From Candidatus Poribacteria bacterium (GTDB lineage: Bacteria; Poribacteria; WGA-4E; WGA-3G): a DNA stretch of 35,272 nucleotides. A model generated the notes under the pieces. That model saw nothing but the letters and a program-made list of their open reading frames with translations, did no database searches and was not told where the DNA came from. Location of the stretch: positions 1 to 35,272 of the forward strand of contig JAPPCZ010000077.1 of NCBI GenBank assembly GCA_028824685.1, written 5' to 3'. The translations under genes and the position numbers were made by a program. Below, piece after piece: positions 14,230 to 23,901 of this stretch (positions within the stretch are counted from its first letter, which is position 1; the number at the start of each line of letters is the position of its first letter).

Positions 14230-16893
14230 CTACTTTAGAATGACGAGTCGTCGTGTTTGTTGGAAAGTCGGTGTTGTCAACTGATAAAAATAGATACCAC
14301 TCGCAACCCGTTCTCCGAGGACATTCCGTCCATCCCAATAAGCAGCGCGCTCCCGACTATTGTAAAACCCTGCGGATTGAAAACCGAGCGAAAGTTTGCG
14401 GATCATCTTACCAGTTGTATCATAAATGGATACCGATACAGAACTGTCTTGTGAAAGTTGATATGGAATCCATGTCTCTGGATTGAACGGGTTCGGGTAG
14501 TTCTGCAACAACTGATTCTGCATCGGTTTACCGATATTATCAAACTTAACAGATAATACTGCGTTAGCCAAGTTCTCAGGGGTCACTTCAATATTTAGGG
14601 TTTGTGATTCAACATTGCCACTCGGACCGATGACACGTAATTCAACCACGTCTCCAACTTGGACGACACTTTGTCGCGCTAAATCAGCAGTCGCAGCAGC
14701 GAAGTAATCGCCTTGTACGGAGGCGGTTATTGTGCTGTTTGTTCTTACGTTGCGCACGATTACCTGGTAGCCGTCAAAGGTTGGCTTGCCTTCCAAGTGC
14801 CCACTGACAACGAACGCCCACGCTGCCTGTTCCTTGGATATGGCAAGTGGCGCTGCAGCAGCCCTCGTTCGATTTGTCCACCGTGATCCCACAAAGGCAA
14901 AATTGCGAGTTTGTGGAACATTGACGATATAGGCTTTTCCTCCTTCAATTAGGAAGCCATCGTCGGGTGCGCTTGGTGTCCACCCTATGAAACGTTGGTT
15001 TTCAGCATCAAGTGCGATAACAACAGTTGCGCCAGCTAACCCTGCGATAGATTTTGCAGTCATCGGTTTTAGAGGTGCCAAAGGCAAAGAAAGCATGTTC
15101 AAACCTTTCGTCAGCGTGACGTTGTAGGTGTTACCATAAAAATCGCTCACTGCCTTGGCAGCAGGTCTGGCGATAAACCCGTGTCTGCGTCCATCAACTG
15201 AGTCATAGTGTCCGACGACAGAACCATCCTGATTAATATTCCAACCCTCTGTTCTGATACTACCTGGGAACTTCAATTCATGTAGCCCGTACTGGAGTGA
15301 ACCGACAGAAGTGCGCACATTACCTCCTATCCTTTTGGATCTTCCAACGAGTGTCCCTACATCGTTAATACCGTGCACAAAAAAGAACTCAAACTTTGCT
15401 GCTTGTGGTAGGTCAAGAGATATAAATCTGCCACCTTGCTGACGCATGTATGGATGATATATACCTTCAGCATCTACGTAGCTGCCCACCTGACGACCAC
15501 TCGCGTCCACAAAGTAGGCATAAGTTTCCAGTGCCCCAGGCGCCTCAATTATTTTGTCCCCTGAGAATCCACGGCGCACGCCAGAAGCATCAATAAAATT
15601 CCCCGTCAGTGCTCCAGTCGCATCACTAATACCGTATATCTCTGTTTGGACAGCATTTGGAAAATCGTATTGCCGTAATTCACCATTTTCTAAGATGACA
15701 CCATGGTACATACCGTCGCTATCCAAGTAGTGCCCAGCAGCGTTCCCATCATTACCGAGCGCATAGAAGCGAGTGTCTTGCGAATCTTCGAATTTATGTC
15801 TTTTAAACTCCCCATCAATGAGTGTAAACGCTACTGTTTTTTCACCGTCAGCACTTTTCGTGTAGCCAGCGTAATCATTAAAATCACTACTCGCTGTCAA
15901 TGCTAAAAAGTCTACACCCGGAACATCAATACTTTCAAAGGTATAGTTGAAGGTAGAGGGGGTGGCAATGGGTTCATCATCAACCTCTACAGCCGGTCTG
16001 GCGATAAATCCGAGTATGCGACCATCCGTCGATTTATAGTGCCCCACTATCGAACCGTCTTGGTTGATATTATAACCCTCCGTGAAAACACTGCCCGGAA
16101 CATGAAATCTCTTTAGTCCTCCCTGAAACGTTCCGACAAGAGTACCCGGGAGGTTATCCACCAGTTTAGCTCTGGCAACGACTACCCTTGCATCGTTGAT
16201 ACCATGCACAAAAAAGTATTCCAGATTTGGTGCTTCTGGAAGGTCAAGAGATACAAACCTGCCCGTCGGGGTACGTATGTATGGATGATATAGACCATCA
16301 GCATCTACGAAGCTGCCTACCATACCACCACTGGAATTCACAAAGTCAGCATAGGTTTCCAATGCTCCTTCAACCTCAATTATTTCGTCTCCTGAGAACC
16401 CACGGCGCACACCAGAAGCATCAGTAAAATTACCTGTCAGTTTTCCAGTCGCATCGCTGATACCATATATCTCCGTTTGGACAGAATCTGGAAAATCGTA
16501 TTGCCGCAATTCACCATTTTCCAAGACAACACCATGGAAATTACCTTCGCTGTCCTCGTAGTGTCCAGCAGCGTTCCCATTATTACCGAGGGCAAAGAAA
16601 TAAGTGTTCTGCGAACCCGGGAAATCATAGCGGGTAAAAACGCCATCAATGAGTGTAAAGGCGACCTCTTTTTCACCATCAGCACTTTTCGTGTAGCCAG
16701 CGTAGTCCTCAAAGTCGCTACTCGCTGTCAAAGCTAAGAAATCCACGCCTTCAACATCAATCGTCTCAAAAGTATAGTTGTCGCTGACGGATTCGCTAAC
16801 TTGTGCAGTAGTGTTCATTAGAAAAAAGGAATTGAGACACATGAACACCGTAAACGTGTAAAACAAAAAACTGGTTTTAATTTGATTTTGCAT
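14230..16893 (-). CDS. Exported protein with duplicated HAF module and FlgD-like tail
   Basis: The product has 887 residues, with a signal peptide at about 1-31. The HAF-type beta module occurs twice: residues about 40-307 start YTFETIDVEGVDF, and about 317-585 start YTFESIDVPGVDF. They are offset by 277 residues and about 80 percent identical over the first 60 residues by eye, so the duplication is recent. The remainder matches the 614-residue paralogue: TKGLNMLSLPL, ALDAENQRFIGWT, then NYPNPFNPETWIPY, YWDGRN and ASGIYFYQL at the end. The tail suggests outer-membrane translocation or surface attachment. GGGGAG upstream supports the start. The two paralogues are separated only by a nested palindromic repeat, consistent with tandem gene duplication. 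Confidence 0.85.
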   Translation of the reverse strand: MQNQIKTSFLFYTFTVFMCLNSFFLMNTTAQVSESVSDNYTFETIDVEGVDFLALTASSDFEDYAGYTKSADGEKEVAFTLIDGVFTRYDFPGSQNTYFFALGNNGNAAGHYEDSEGNFHGVVLENGELRQYDFPDSVQTEIYGISDATGKLTGNFTDASGVRRGFSGDEIIEVEGALETYADFVNSSGGMVGSFVDADGLYHPYIRTPTGRFVSLDLPEAPNLEYFFVHGINDARVVVARAKLVDNLPGTLVGTFQGGLKRFHVPGSVFTEGYNINQDGSIVGHYKSTDGRILGFIARPAVEVDDEPIATPSTFNYTFESIDVPGVDFLALTASSDFNDYAGYTKSADGEKTVAFTLIDGEFKRHKFEDSQDTRFYALGNDGNAAGHYLDSDGMYHGVILENGELRQYDFPNAVQTEIYGISDATGALTGNFIDASGVRRGFSGDKIIEAPGALETYAYFVDASGRQVGSYVDAEGIYHPYMRQQGGRFISLDLPQAAKFEFFFVHGINDVGTLVGRSKRIGGNVRTSVGSLQYGLHELKFPGSIRTEGWNINQDGSVVGHYDSVDGRRHGFIARPAAKAVSDFYGNTYNVTLTKGLNMLSLPLAPLKPMTAKSIAGLAGATVVIALDAENQRFIGWTPSAPDDGFLIEGGKAYIVNVPQTRNFAFVGSRWTNRTRAAAAPLAISKEQAAWAFVVSGHLEGKPTFDGYQVIVRNVRTNSTITASVQGDYFAAATADLARQSVVQVGDVVELRVIGPSGNVESQTLNIEVTPENLANAVLSVKFDNIGKPMQNQLLQNYPNPFNPETWIPYQLSQDSSVSVSIYDTTGKMIRKLSLGFQSAGFYNSRERAAYWDGRNVLGERVASGIYFYQLTTPTFQQTRRLVILK

Positions 16894-17370
16894 AACGAAA
16901 ACTCCCCTGAATTATTTTCAATTATTTTCTCCAAAGATGAAAAACAATATGTCGGATACTTGTCCTGAGTAATAATGTTTATAGTTGAAGTTTTCAGTTT
17001 GCATTCAACTATGCAGTAAAATCAAGGATTGCGTATCCTGGAACATTCAAAAATACTGTTATTTATTTTAAGTATCTAATATTTTCCACAAAAAGGCAAG
17101 TAAAATTTCATCTATTCTGTGGATTTTGAATTAATTTGGTGGAATGGAATTTTTCCAAATCATCATTGATGTGTTCGCACAGACTTTTGCGAATACGCTG
17201 AATGTGTTTTGTTCCTGATAATGGTTATTCCATTACGCCAAATCGTTGAATCTCCCGGACAATGTGTATCGATTTTGTGTAAGTATGCATTAATTGTCTT
17301 TGTCATCAAGCCTTTTCGTGCTAAAATACCCGCACGTTATGAGAAAGCAGCCTAATAGGAGACCCAGATT
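16894..17370. other. Divergent intergenic region
   Basis: These 477 bp separate the minus-strand HAF gene from the plus-strand hydrolase gene. The sequence is AT-rich with no credible ORF and, unlike most large gaps here, no GTAGGT-type palindrome. The only supported site is a promoter-like pair near the right end (17300-17327). It presumably contains regulatory sequences for both genes. Confidence 0.5.
17300..17327 (+). promoter_or_regulatory. Promoter-like sequence TTGTCA-16-TAAAAT
   Basis: TTGTCA at 17300-17305 and TAAAAT at 17322-17327 are 16 bp apart. The start of transcription would fall about 35 bp before the hydrolase start codon at 17371, leaving room for the AGGAG near 17357. Confidence 0.45.
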
Positions 17371-18390
17371 ATGGCAACAGAGAGATTTTTGACAGCAGAA
17401 CAGAGCGTCCAACACCTTCTGAAAACAACACCTCCGCTTTACTTTGACGGCAGTACCAAAACAGAATGGCAAGAATGGAAGAGGAAGTTCAGACGCAACA
17501 TGTCGCGTTACTTAGGTCCAAAACCTGAACCTGTGCCGTTAGAGGTTGAAACGGTGGAGCGGATACAACAAGATGGATACACAAGAGAGAAGATAATCTT
17601 CAATCCGGATGCGTTCTCATCAATCCCCGCATACATTTTGATACCGGATAGCGCAAGCACTGAAAACCCCGTTCCAGCAGTGCTATGTGCACATGGGCAT
17701 GGAGTCGGTAAAGATGGGGCGGTTGGCATCGTAGAGGACTATCAGAAGCAGTATGCAGTGGAACTTGCACAACGCGGGTTTGTTACATTTGCGCCAGATT
17801 GGCGATGTTTCGGTGAGCGGAAAGATAGGGATGAGTGGGTGCGTCGTCCGGGTAGAGATGGATGTAACGTCGCTTATTTAGCACTCGGTTATTTCGGTTA
17901 TCAGCTGCTGCAACTCAATATATCGGATGGGCAAAGGTGTTTGGATTATCTGCAGTCCCGCCCTGAAGTGGATGGTAAAAGGTTAGGTTGTATGGGATGT
18001 TCGTTTGGTGGCACAATGACGACCTATATTTCGGCATTTGATAGGCGGATTAAGGCAGCTGTTATTGTTTGTTATCTCAGCACTTTGATAGATGCTTTAG
18101 GCGACCGCGGGCGTGGGAACACGTGTGGGTCACAATTCATGTTTGGGCTTCGGGCAGCGGGGGACATTGCCGATATCGCAGGGCTTATCGCACCGCGAGC
18201 ATGTATGGTGCAAATCGGTTCTGATGACCGATGTTTTATTGAATCCGATGCTTTAGCAGCGTTTGAACACCTTGAAAAGATATATGATGCATGCGGGAAA
18301 CGAGATCAATTAGTGCTGGATCATTTTCAAGGGGAACATGAGATTAATTTGCAGCCTGGGATTGCATTTTTGGAAGATCGGTTGAAGTAA
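17371..18390 (+). CDS. Alpha/beta hydrolase, dienelactone hydrolase or acetyl-xylan esterase-like
   Basis: This 339-residue alpha/beta-hydrolase probably cleaves an ester, perhaps an acyl group on a sugar polymer. The nucleophile is S211 in GCSFGG. D285 or D286 (GSDDRCF) and H323 (GEHEIN) fit the acid and base of the triad. CAHGHGVGKDG near residue 110 forms the oxyanion loop. No signal peptide is visible, so it is cytoplasmic. Length and motif layout fit the Abhydrolase_7/COG1506-like esterases common in polysaccharide-degrading bacteria. AGGAG lies about 10 bp before the ATG. It converges on lysA with only 13 bp between the two stops and no clear terminator. The natural substrate is unknown. 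Confidence 0.75.
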   Translation: MATERFLTAEQSVQHLLKTTPPLYFDGSTKTEWQEWKRKFRRNMSRYLGPKPEPVPLEVETVERIQQDGYTREKIIFNPDAFSSIPAYILIPDSASTENPVPAVLCAHGHGVGKDGAVGIVEDYQKQYAVELAQRGFVTFAPDWRCFGERKDRDEWVRRPGRDGCNVAYLALGYFGYQLLQLNISDGQRCLDYLQSRPEVDGKRLGCMGCSFGGTMTTYISAFDRRIKAAVIVCYLSTLIDALGDRGRGNTCGSQFMFGLRAAGDIADIAGLIAPRACMVQIGSDDRCFIESDALAAFEHLEKIYDACGKRDQLVLDHFQGEHEINLQPGIAFLEDRLK

Positions 18391-18403
18391 AATACAAATA
18401 TGT

Positions 18404-19648
<1,245 letters not shown>

Positions 19649-19712
19649 TTATAAATCTGCTCCTGTTCCTAAAGTTTAACTTCTATGCTTAGATAATTTT
19701 TGATTTCTGCTT

Positions 19713-20858
19713 CTAATACTCTCGCTTATGCCAATCGTCCTCCCAGAGATTGAACGACCCTTCGCGATACGGATGCGCTGCGATGAGTTCCTCATTCAAT
19801 TCCATACCGAGTCCAGGTCCATCGGGCAAGCTAAAGTATCCGTCTATGACCTCTGGACATCCAGTAGCAGCTTCTTTGACCCATGCTTCAGAGAAATCGT
19901 TGAAATGCTCCTGAATTTTGAAGTTAGTAGTGCATGCTGCGAAGTGTAAAGAGGTTGCTGTAGAAACCGGTCCTCCTACGTTATGTGGCGCAACCGTCAT
20001 ATAACACATATCTCCCATTGCAGCAATTTTCTTAGTTTCCAAAAATCCACCTGTCTGCGTAATGTCAGGTTGTAAAATATCTGCTGCTTGTAAGTTAATC
20101 AACTCACGATATTCATATTTATTGTGTAACCGTTCACCAGTCGCGACTGGTAGATTGATTTTGTCTGCTGCTTTTGCCAGTGCTGCAATGTTATCGGGTG
20201 GTACAGGTTCTTCCACCCAACTCGGTTCGAACTTCTCCAATTCTGCGGCAATTTCTATTGCCGTATACGGACTAAACCGACCATGCATTTCAACAAGTAT
20301 TTCAACATCAGGTCCCACAGCATCGCGCACCGCTTCAACAAGGGAAACAGACTTCAACTTTTCTTCATAAGAGAGTTCATAATAGCCAGCACCAAACGGA
20401 TCAAATTTAAGTGCTTTATAGCCTTTTTCAAGCACCTTTTTGGCAGCTTCGTGAAATTCTTCTGGTGTCCGTTCCACGCGATACCATCCGTTTGCATAAG
20501 CCTTGATTTTATCACGACAAGCACCACCAAGCAGACGATACACGGGTTGATTCAATGCCTTTCCAATAATATCCCAACATGCGATTTCAACGACGCTGAT
20601 GCCTGTCGCAACGATTTCACCAGCGCGACCATAGTCGTCCCGAAACATGCGTTGGTAAAGGTCTTCTGTATTGAACGGGTCGCTTCCAATAACGTGCCGA
20701 CGTTTGGCACCGTCAATATATGCTACAAGCGCATCCGTGCGATTGTTCATCCGCACTTCGCTGATACCGGTCAAACCTTCGTCAGTTTCAACTTTTACAA
20801 AGGTTAGATTTCGCCAACTGGTCCCCATCACAAGGGTAATAACATCAGTAATTTTCAT
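19713..20858 (-). CDS. Enolase-superfamily sugar-acid dehydratase, galactonate dehydratase-like
   Basis: The 381-residue product belongs to the mandelate racemase/muconate lactonizing enzyme group and most resembles D-galactonate dehydratase-type enzymes, which remove water from an acid sugar to give a 2-keto-3-deoxy acid. Visible residues: K151 in ALKFDPFG, metal ligands E190, E216 and E242 with the expected 26-residue spacing, H192 in EMHGR, and D265 (QPDITQTGG) with H292 (APHNVGG) as the acid-base dyad. The first metal ligand is Glu where many relatives have Asp. The gene starts 2 bp after the sulfatase stop and probably depends on translational coupling. Its actual substrate cannot be read from sequence; a sugar acid released from sulfated polysaccharide fits the context. 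Confidence 0.85.
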   Translation of the reverse strand: MKITDVITLVMGTSWRNLTFVKVETDEGLTGISEVRMNNRTDALVAYIDGAKRRHVIGSDPFNTEDLYQRMFRDDYGRAGEIVATGISVVEIACWDIIGKALNQPVYRLLGGACRDKIKAYANGWYRVERTPEEFHEAAKKVLEKGYKALKFDPFGAGYYELSYEEKLKSVSLVEAVRDAVGPDVEILVEMHGRFSPYTAIEIAAELEKFEPSWVEEPVPPDNIAALAKAADKINLPVATGERLHNKYEYRELINLQAADILQPDITQTGGFLETKKIAAMGDMCYMTVAPHNVGGPVSTATSLHFAACTTNFKIQEHFNDFSEAWVKEAATGCPEVIDGYFSLPDGPGLGMELNEELIAAHPYREGSFNLWEDDWHKREY

Positions 20859-20860
20859 TG

Positions 20861-22222
20861 CTAATTTCTCGTTTCTCCTTCAGATACACGACGTTGCCCG
20901 CTTCCTTGTTGTTGTGCGGATTCAATTGTAGGTGCTTCTTCACCTGCTTCAACCATTCGCCGAATAAGTCGTTCACGCATCACTTCTGCCACATTTTCAT
21001 GCGATCGGAGTCCAGTAAGATTTCGTAACTCGTACGGGTCTGCATCAAGGTCGTAGAGGTACTGCTCCACATATACGTCAGAACCTGCGTCTTTTCCACC
21101 ACCTTTATTAGGAGCATCAACCCCGTATTTCCATCGTTGTGTCCGCACAGCGCGCCCAACCTGTGCCTCGCTAATTTGGACGAATACTTCTTCGGGCCAA
21201 TTATCTGTTTTACCGCGCAGAAGCGGTAGAACAGATCGTCCTTGCATCTCATCAGGCACAGCCAAACCAGCTGCATCTAAGAGTGTCGGCGGTAGGTCTA
21301 CAAGACTCACAAGTTCTTGAATCTGTCCGCCTCCGATAAAACCCGGCCCGTGGATTGCAGTCGGCACACGGATAGAACTTTCGTGGCACGAACGCTTATA
21401 TTCACTGTTGCGAGTTTTGAAATGACACCCATGGTCAGAAGTAAACAAAATAATTGTATTATCAAGTAAATCAAGACTTTTTAGGGTGTCTAAAAGTCTA
21501 CCAAGTGCCTCATCAAGCCTTTTCACCATGCCGTAGTAGCCGCCTAAGTGCTGATGCGTTGACCCGCCCAGCGCGGCGAGATCAGGTGGAATCCATTTGC
21601 CAGTATACCTTTCCCTATATCCATCCGGCGGCGGATAATCGTCCAGATGATTTTGGTGATGTGGTTCAATATATGATGTAAAGAGGTAAAAAGGATCGTT
21701 CTTGTGTTGGTCAACGTAACGAATCACCGCATCTGTTAAAGCGTCTACACGATAACCGGGCAGGTCAACAGGTTGGTTATCGTTATCAAACAACCTTGTT
21801 TGATATGCATCAGAGGTCATTTCCAGCACATTAGACGCTAACCAGTAGTCATATCCGCCACGGTTCTCAGATGGAACAGCTCCGGTACTTCCTGAATAGA
21901 GATGCCATTTACCGATATATCCCGTCGCATAACCTGCATCACCGAAGTGATGTGCAAGCGTTCTGAGATTGGGTGATAACGGGATACCGTTTCGGAAACA
22001 TCCTGTGCGAGTAGCGTATAGCCCTGTTTGCAGACATGAGCGCGCAGGTCCGCAGACAGGTTGACACGTAAAAGAGCGGTGGACATGTGTGCCTCGCTGT
22101 GCTATCCGATCAAAATTTGGCGTTAAGTCAAGCGGATTACCGTGCAAGCCAGAGGTGTCCCACCGCTGTTGGTCAGTAAAAAAGACGATAACATTCGGTT
22201 GATTTGCGTCAGTTTGTGGCAT
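20861..22222 (-). CDS. Type I sulfatase
   Basis: The 453-residue sulfatase hydrolyses sulfate esters, probably on carbohydrates. The active-site motif is C57-G-P-A-R61, matching the C-x-P-x-R consensus in which the Cys is oxidised to formylglycine. D17 and Q18 (FTDQQRWD) and D263-H264 (TSDHG) are the metal-ligand positions, and K105/H107 (IGKWHLY) and K276 fit the substrate-side residues. No signal peptide is visible (MPQTDANQPNVIVFFTD), so the enzyme would act in the cytoplasm unless it is exported in another way. It is the first gene of a pair with the dehydratase at 19713. A canonical formylglycine-generating enzyme must exist elsewhere, because the FGE-fold protein at the right end of the window lacks the catalytic cysteines. 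Confidence 0.9.
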   Translation of the reverse strand: MPQTDANQPNVIVFFTDQQRWDTSGLHGNPLDLTPNFDRIAQRGTHVHRSFTCQPVCGPARSCLQTGLYATRTGCFRNGIPLSPNLRTLAHHFGDAGYATGYIGKWHLYSGSTGAVPSENRGGYDYWLASNVLEMTSDAYQTRLFDNDNQPVDLPGYRVDALTDAVIRYVDQHKNDPFYLFTSYIEPHHQNHLDDYPPPDGYRERYTGKWIPPDLAALGGSTHQHLGGYYGMVKRLDEALGRLLDTLKSLDLLDNTIILFTSDHGCHFKTRNSEYKRSCHESSIRVPTAIHGPGFIGGGQIQELVSLVDLPPTLLDAAGLAVPDEMQGRSVLPLLRGKTDNWPEEVFVQISEAQVGRAVRTQRWKYGVDAPNKGGGKDAGSDVYVEQYLYDLDADPYELRNLTGLRSHENVAEVMRERLIRRMVEAGEEAPTIESAQQQGSGQRRVSEGETRN

Positions 22223-22401
22223 ATTTCTGTTTTTTCCTCTTTATTCAGGTTTGAATAATCCATTTTAATGAATTATTTGATTGGTGTCAAGCGGAAATGC
22301 ATCAGGGCATCGGTTGCAAAGGCGTTCAGTTATCGTAGCGAATTCACCAAAGACCATGAACCAAAAACATCTTGTTATATGATCCTATATATTGCAAAGC
22401 A

Positions 22402-23118
22402 TTACGCTGGCTCCAATTTCCTAATACCGTTTTTGTAATTAACCTGATAAGGCACATCTGGTACCGGCATTGAACGGATAGCTAACTCACCAAAGGTGAT
22501 AAGCGGCTCGGAAAGTAGAAGCAGCTCATCAAGAGATTCAGATGATGTTTTGTCAGTTGTGTCTAACACGATTTTACGTCCTTTTTGGGTAAATAGAGAT
22601 TTATCAATCTCCTCTTCAAAAAGCCGTTTAAGTGTCGGAATATCCTCAGCCTTAATAACCTGATATTCGTGTGGATCGACTTCCATTTGCTCTTTAATCG
22701 CGTCATCACTCGCAGTAACGTGAATCAAAACCACATCTGGCAATCTTGCCTCCATAACTTGCGTTTCATAGCCACGCTGCGCGCGGTAGTGGTAATTCTG
22801 ATAATACGAACTTTCTGGATCACCACCATAAACCGTCGTATAAACTGCTTCCTCTATGTGCCATCCCGCAATAAGTGTATTTGGATAGTTTTTAATGACT
22901 TCAACGTGATACTGTATCTGCATCCGTTGCATTCGCTCTTTCACATCATTCGGGAAGTCTACGTATGCTGCTCTCGATTCTGCACTCAATGTGGAATCTG
23001 GAATGGTAAAATGATCATCAACGTGAACGGCTAATTTCCTGTGCCGATAGTATTCAGTTAACAAATTTATCAATGTTGATTTTCCTGCATATTCAATGCC
23101 GACAAAAACACAACGCAT
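22402..23118 (-). CDS. P-loop kinase-like NTPase, thymidylate kinase type
   Basis: The 238-residue product starts with the Walker A loop GIEYAGKST at residues 7-15, directly after the first beta strand, as in nucleotide kinases. DDHF near 35 and an Arg-rich middle (RAQRGYETQVMEARLPDVVLIHVTA) resemble thymidylate or deoxynucleoside kinase folds, with LPDVVLIHVTA as the typical strand 4. No strict thymidylate kinase signature was found, so the substrate is unknown. GAGGTG lies upstream of the ATG. It diverges from the toxin-antitoxin pair. TTGACA on the minus strand (23196-23201 as TGTCAA), with a poor -10, is the only promoter hint. Confidence 0.65.
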   Translation of the reverse strand: MRCVFVGIEYAGKSTLINLLTEYYRHRKLAVHVDDHFTIPDSTLSAESRAAYVDFPNDVKERMQRMQIQYHVEVIKNYPNTLIAGWHIEEAVYTTVYGGDPESSYYQNYHYRAQRGYETQVMEARLPDVVLIHVTASDDAIKEQMEVDPHEYQVIKAEDIPTLKRLFEEEIDKSLFTQKGRKIVLDTTDKTSSESLDELLLLSEPLITFGELAIRSMPVPDVPYQVNYKNGIRKLEPA

Positions 23119-23245
23119 AAAAACACCTCGCTGTTGAATTGGAAAATGAAATATTTCTAAAACCTGCCTTTACATTTATCACGAAATTGGAATAATGTCA
23201 AGAATTTGGATGGCTTGTGAAGACGATTCCTCTATCTTGATTTTC

Positions 23246-23274
23246 TTGACAATAGCACTGTTGCAAGGTATAAT
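23246..23274 (+). promoter_or_regulatory. Perfect consensus promoter of the toxin-antitoxin operon
   Basis: TTGACA at 23246-23251 and TATAAT at 23269-23274 are exactly 17 bp apart. The start of transcription near 23281 leaves a 33-bp leader with AGGAA before the antitoxin ATG at 23314. Such promoters are usually repressed by the antitoxin-toxin complex. Confidence 0.8.
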
Positions 23275-23313
23275 AAACCTTAATCTAAACAATTTTAGCA
23301 TTAGGAAACACCT

Positions 23314-23616
23314 ATGGAACAGATTCAGACTGTCAAGATTCATGATTTGGAATATGAGACAACTTATACCGCTCATATTCAAAAGAACGGGGATGGTTGG
23401 ATGGGATGGATACAAGAACATCCCAAAGTAAAGTGTGAAGATACAACAAAAGAAGCACTTCTGAAAACTCTTGAACAAACGCTTTATGAAACTTTAGAGA
23501 CTGACTGGGAAGCCTGGGATAAGCAGTTGGAAGAAGACATCAAAGCTGGGAAGCTTGATAAATTGGCCGATAAGGCCCTTGAGGATTTACGTGCAGGAAA
23601 GTGTTCCGATCTATAG
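23314..23616 (+). CDS. Antitoxin, HicB-like
   Basis: This 100-residue acidic protein is the likely antitoxin of a type II pair. Residues about 5-50 (HDLEYETTYTAHIQKNGDGWMGWIQEHPKV as a pattern of short strands) resemble the HicB-type partial RNase H fold. The C-terminal segment, LDKLADKALEDLRAGK, is amphipathic helix of the type that wraps the toxin. No separate DNA-binding domain is obvious. The gene precedes and overlaps the toxin gene by 26 bp, the usual antitoxin-first order. The start follows AGGAA at 23303-23307. The exact family is uncertain; the role is inferred mainly from order, overlap and size. Confidence 0.7.
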   Translation: MEQIQTVKIHDLEYETTYTAHIQKNGDGWMGWIQEHPKVKCEDTTKEALLKTLEQTLYETLETDWEAWDKQLEEDIKAGKLDKLADKALEDLRAGKCSDL

Positions 23617-23875
23617 AACTGATCAAGCATTTTGGAAATGCTTTCGTAATCTTTCACAACAACTGCAACAACGTGCAAACAAGTGTTTCGTACTCTTGAA
23701 GCAAGACGCAAAGCATCCTTCTTTGGATTTTAAGAAGGTTGGAAATGGTCTTTGGTCTGCAAGAATCAGTAGAGATTACCGCGCCTTAGCACGTGAAGAA
23801 AATGGGACATTGGTCTGGTTTTGGATCGGAAAGCATGATGAATACATCCGAAGAATACGACACCAAGACGACTAA
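23591..23875 (+). CDS. RelE/ParE-like toxin
   Basis: The toxin gene overlaps the end of the antitoxin gene. The longer open frame (from 23555) starts with residues unlike this family, so I start at GTG 23591, preceded by GAGG about 8 bp upstream; this gives 94 residues. The end of the protein carries the typical pattern of RelE/ParE-superfamily toxins: KKVGNGLWSARISRDYRAL followed by WFWIGKHDEYIRRI, where the strand-rich core with Arg and the final His/Tyr contribute to RNA cleavage or gyrase inhibition. The protein is basic and small as expected. Whether the target is mRNA or gyrase cannot be decided from sequence. dusB begins 26 bp after the stop and could be read from the same promoter. 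Confidence 0.8.
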   Translation: MQESVPIYRTDQAFWKCFRNLSQQLQQRANKCFVLLKQDAKHPSLDFKKVGNGLWSARISRDYRALAREENGTLVWFWIGKHDEYIRRIRHQDD

Positions 23876-23901
23876 AAAATTATCTTTCAAAAATTATACT
23901 T

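Noticed and set aside
23555..23590. Longer N-terminus of the toxin
   Set aside because: The extra 12 residues lie in the antitoxin gene, lack a ribosome binding site and are not typical of the toxin family; GTG 23591 is preceded by GAGG.
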